Assembly (NCBI GenBank): GCA_017621195.1
Contig: JAGATO010000143.1
Span: 1 to 7,726, forward strand
Source of the DNA: Bacillota bacterium
Lineage (GTDB): Bacteria > Bacillota > Clostridia > Peptostreptococcales > Anaerovoracaceae
Direction: 5' to 3'
DNA: 7,726 nt
The translations under genes and the position numbers were made by a program. How positions within the stretch are numbered: position 1 is the stretch's first letter; the number at the start of each line of letters is the position of its first letter. The notes beneath the pieces were generated by a model. The model was not told the DNA's origin and made no database searches. It saw only the letters and a program-made list of their open reading frames with translations. Below, piece after piece: positions 6,801 to 7,726 of this stretch.

Positions 6801-7610
6801 TTTGTGGGAAGTACCGGAAAGCTGGATGGAATCACCTTCCTCAGCGATCCGGAAAAGAACGGAGCAACATATACCGAATCTCGCAATATCACGGGAATGA
6901 ACTACGTTGGTGTGCTGGCAGGCTGGAATGAAGGAACGATCACGAATTGTGCCGTGGCCGGCTTCGATGTCAGCGGTCACGATGTGGTAGGCGGCTTCGT
7001 GGGCAAGAACCTGGGGACGATTTCACGGTGCGAAGCGGCCAATGGACACTTTGCTGTGAGAACGCTGGTGGGGAGTAGCTATCAGTATTCGGACAATCCG
7101 GTCGTCGGCGGTTCGGTGAAGGCCGGTGTGTCCAATTCCAAATGCGGTGGGTTCGTTGGAGAGAACGGTCAGACAGGTACGGACGGAACGATTCAAAACT
7201 GTTATGCGGTGACTCGCATGACGGAGAGCTCCGGTACGGGCGGTTTTGTCGGAAGCAACACGAGTGGAACGATCGATTCTGCGTACTGCATTGCCGTCGG
7301 AGTCACCGATACGGGGAATGCGATCGGCGTAACGGATCGGGACTATCTGAAATTTTTCGGTTCGGATTCGGGGACTCTGACAGGCTGTTATTCTCTGGAT
7401 GAGACTTCCGGAACGACGACAAAGACCTACGAAGATCTGAAGACCCTGTTTTCGGGAGCGGATCCCTGGAAGAGGATGGAGCAGAAGGCCGACGGAATCA
7501 CGTATCACTATTCCACTGAGCCGGGCGCTGCCGATGCGTTTTATCCCTTCCCTACAGCTGTGACCCGCGGCGGAAAGCCGGCTCACTACGGAAATTGGCC
7601 CTTATATTGA
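3828..7610 (+). CDS. Giant prepilin-type protein with two GLUG beta-helix modules
   Basis: Predicted T4P prepilin fused to an adhesin-like ectodomain, 1260 residues against roughly 120-200 for ordinary pilins. MKRKNSG-FTLVE is a class III signal peptide: prepilin peptidase should cut after G7, leaving F8 with Glu at +5, followed by a hydrophobic helix to about residue 30. Residues about 30-200 resemble a pilin head, and about 200-365 look like a beta-rich, Ig-like region. Module 1 (about 367-755) has VGALAG/VGGLVG motifs at 470, 530, 558 and 594. A linker domain (about 756-907) contains FYADGMYGFYAEG. Module 2 (about 908-1258) has motifs at 987, 1027, 1054, 1106 and 1138. Both modules open with an ARHLQNL/ARQLAAV helix and end in YPFP...YG-x-WP. 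GLUG repeats are known from bacterial surface proteins; binding to host or matrix is inferred. It starts 29 bp after the pilT stop as read. It is uninterrupted, unlike its upstream neighbours. Its ligand is unknown. Confidence 0.9.
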   Translation: MKRKNSGFTLVELLAVMAIMVIVALVAIPGTMTLLHSWKMMELDQSAKEIYLVAQNRLTACKAAGTLDAVGGEESPADSELYWIESTGSEMARLLPAGSLEAQTANGTYVIWYNAKTATVCEVYFTERGTIMPELSVLQTMRYSDYYVQPAEAGEDPALSDLTPKELRREKKVGYYNGEESGLGIGAGDEVALLPPLLEVINEDELIVKVTVPDYANYLNLGVRLKVTVQELDADGNLGAPQVLCDGQGYNGTADPSSTVVSAEATPTPGVWTGVLDSLSRTADGAAMAANGSNRVSFKSTCPGITPGANIRVTATLTADPALAAAGVYDSSKVYFFGSVSEETNGLFESRQLVEDTSVDPAVTKDTVQISWARHLQNLEATYSTVTSGSMPHGRLYIEQTGDIVWPSTAPEYQSIDDYWDALAEFNGNEYEIRELRGSNGLFHYAMNVDLEHIRIVNPTIHNDVFLASVGALAGWITGTSEDSPAVVTDCRVYLSVPEETTVDGTVKVTERIDQYPGYKMSVTNTDSHVGGLVGSTNYVVIRDSFADLHTIEGAGTVGGLVGYLGMKVNTSTGLKDMEHCYASVTQLTGTPTMAAGLIGKVADPGAQVSQCFASPNIAAPRSGSTEGISGFANGDAISATNSYCAVTYNGADGTPTGVQPDYGFANGGTAENCAYLLTGAAPINSGGADQSVGLTFEELKAWKPGVFTTVTDGERMALTHPYVEERKGKAYPFPMIVEMQDEGHPTIPFYGYWPETADDLLLAYYEFYADGMYGFYAEGINGGTAISTLSDTKAVKEDGYAVLSANSVSGDKLSFTYERGDGSSGSAETSGSVSDFSLHSPMNGSTAVYHFAYLIRPDWLNSTAVRSVSQAYTKLNCNGTKFWLIPEFARTAKNVTAPANPEASTAMELRTARQLAAVSQNDFWWSHCQLEQTRNIDFASYDASYRATELTFHSIGTNTNPFRTSYNAVNGWITGLNIEKGSVDYVGLFGFVGSTGKLDGITFLSDPEKNGATYTESRNITGMNYVGVLAGWNEGTITNCAVAGFDVSGHDVVGGFVGKNLGTISRCEAANGHFAVRTLVGSSYQYSDNPVVGGSVKAGVSNSKCGGFVGENGQTGTDGTIQNCYAVTRMTESSGTGGFVGSNTSGTIDSAYCIAVGVTDTGNAIGVTDRDYLKFFGSDSGTLTGCYSLDETSGTTTKTYEDLKTLFSGADPWKRMEQKADGITYHYSTEPGAADAFYPFPTAVTRGGKPAHYGNWPLY

Positions 7611-7681
7611 TGGAAATGCGTGTAGAGGCGGCGAATACTATGACCTCTCATCGTGGATCGGAAAAGGAGGTGCGCCTGTGA
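7610..7681 (+). CDS. Possible 23-residue coupled leader ORF (doubtful)
   Basis: ATG 7610-7612 overlaps the TGA of the giant prepilin (TGATG), and its own TGA at 7679-7681 overlaps the next start (GTGA). The predicted peptide begins MEMRVEAANTM and ends EVRL. It has no ribosome site of its own, so it could only be translated by re-initiation. The double overlap suits translational coupling, but it is short enough to arise by chance. Confidence 0.2.
   Translation: MEMRVEAANTMTSHRGSEKEVRL
7664..7672 (+). promoter_or_regulatory. Strong ribosome binding site for the last, truncated gene
   Basis: AAGGAGGTG matches the 16S rRNA tail over nine bases, with seven bases from AAGGAGG to GTG 7678. It is the strongest Shine-Dalgarno in the window and is what fixes the start of the partial gene. 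It lies within a small AGG-TGCG-CCT hairpin. Confidence 0.7.
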
Positions 7682-7726
7682 ACTGCATACGAAAGAAACT
7701 GCATAGCGACAGAGGCGCGTCCATGG
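7678..7726 (+). CDS. Start of a pilin-like or TadE-like gene, cut by the window end
   Basis: GTG 7678 begins VNCIRKKLHSDRGASM and is open to the edge (16 codons). A basic leader followed by R-G-A-S-M resembles the start of minor pilins and TadE-like proteins, in which RGAS(L/M) leads into a hydrophobic helix often beginning VE. The predicted cleavage point would follow the Gly. It lies 67 bp after the giant prepilin on the same strand and is probably co-transcribed. Only the leader is visible, so a minor pseudopilin, a TadE-like protein or another membrane protein all remain possible. Confidence 0.55.
   Translation, partial: MNCIRKKLHSDRGASM

Overview
The window looks like chromosomal DNA of a Gram-positive, probably clostridial (Eubacteriales-type) bacterium. 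Three things suggest this: purine-rich Shine-Dalgarno sites (AAGAGG, AAAGGA, AAGGAGG) before every gene, GTG as well as ATG starts, and a monoderm-style type IV pilus (T4P) cluster whose large prepilin resembles the GLUG-repeat prepilins I associate with gut Clostridia. The lineage is inferred; no marker gene is present.

Layout: (1) Positions 1-214 are AT-rich and carry four degenerate copies of a dyad, CTATATTT-N18/19-AAATATAG, spaced about 50-60 bp apart; the array may continue beyond the left edge. (2) Positions 215-1082 contain no convincing gene, only short repeats and dyads and a weak promoter candidate just before the first gene. (3) Positions 1083-2653 hold a pilB/gspE assembly-ATPase gene with three separate lesions: an amber codon at 1257, an apparent in-frame loss of roughly 40-50 codons near 1551-1575 including the ASDIH region, and a one-base loss at 2453-2455. 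(4) Positions 2668-3798 hold pilT, intact through all motor motifs but with an apparent one-base insertion at 3672-3674 that replaces the C-terminal tail. (5) Positions 3828-7610 hold an intact 1260-residue prepilin with a class III signal peptide and two copies of a GLUG-type beta-helix module. (6) A further gene starts at GTG 7678 behind a perfect Shine-Dalgarno and runs off the right edge; it looks like another pilin-like or TadE-like protein.

All genes are on the + strand, 14-67 bp apart, and read as one operon. In known T4P systems PilB drives pilin assembly, PilT drives retraction, and prepilins are processed by PilD and assembled on the PilC platform. Neither pilC nor pilD lies in the window. 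The main point of interest is the contrast: both motor genes are damaged while the very large pilin-adhesin between them and the next pilin is open across 1260 codons. Either the motor is decaying (with another ATPase possibly substituting), or some one-base lesions are sequence errors. The amber codon and the in-frame gap are harder to explain as read errors than the two G-run indels.
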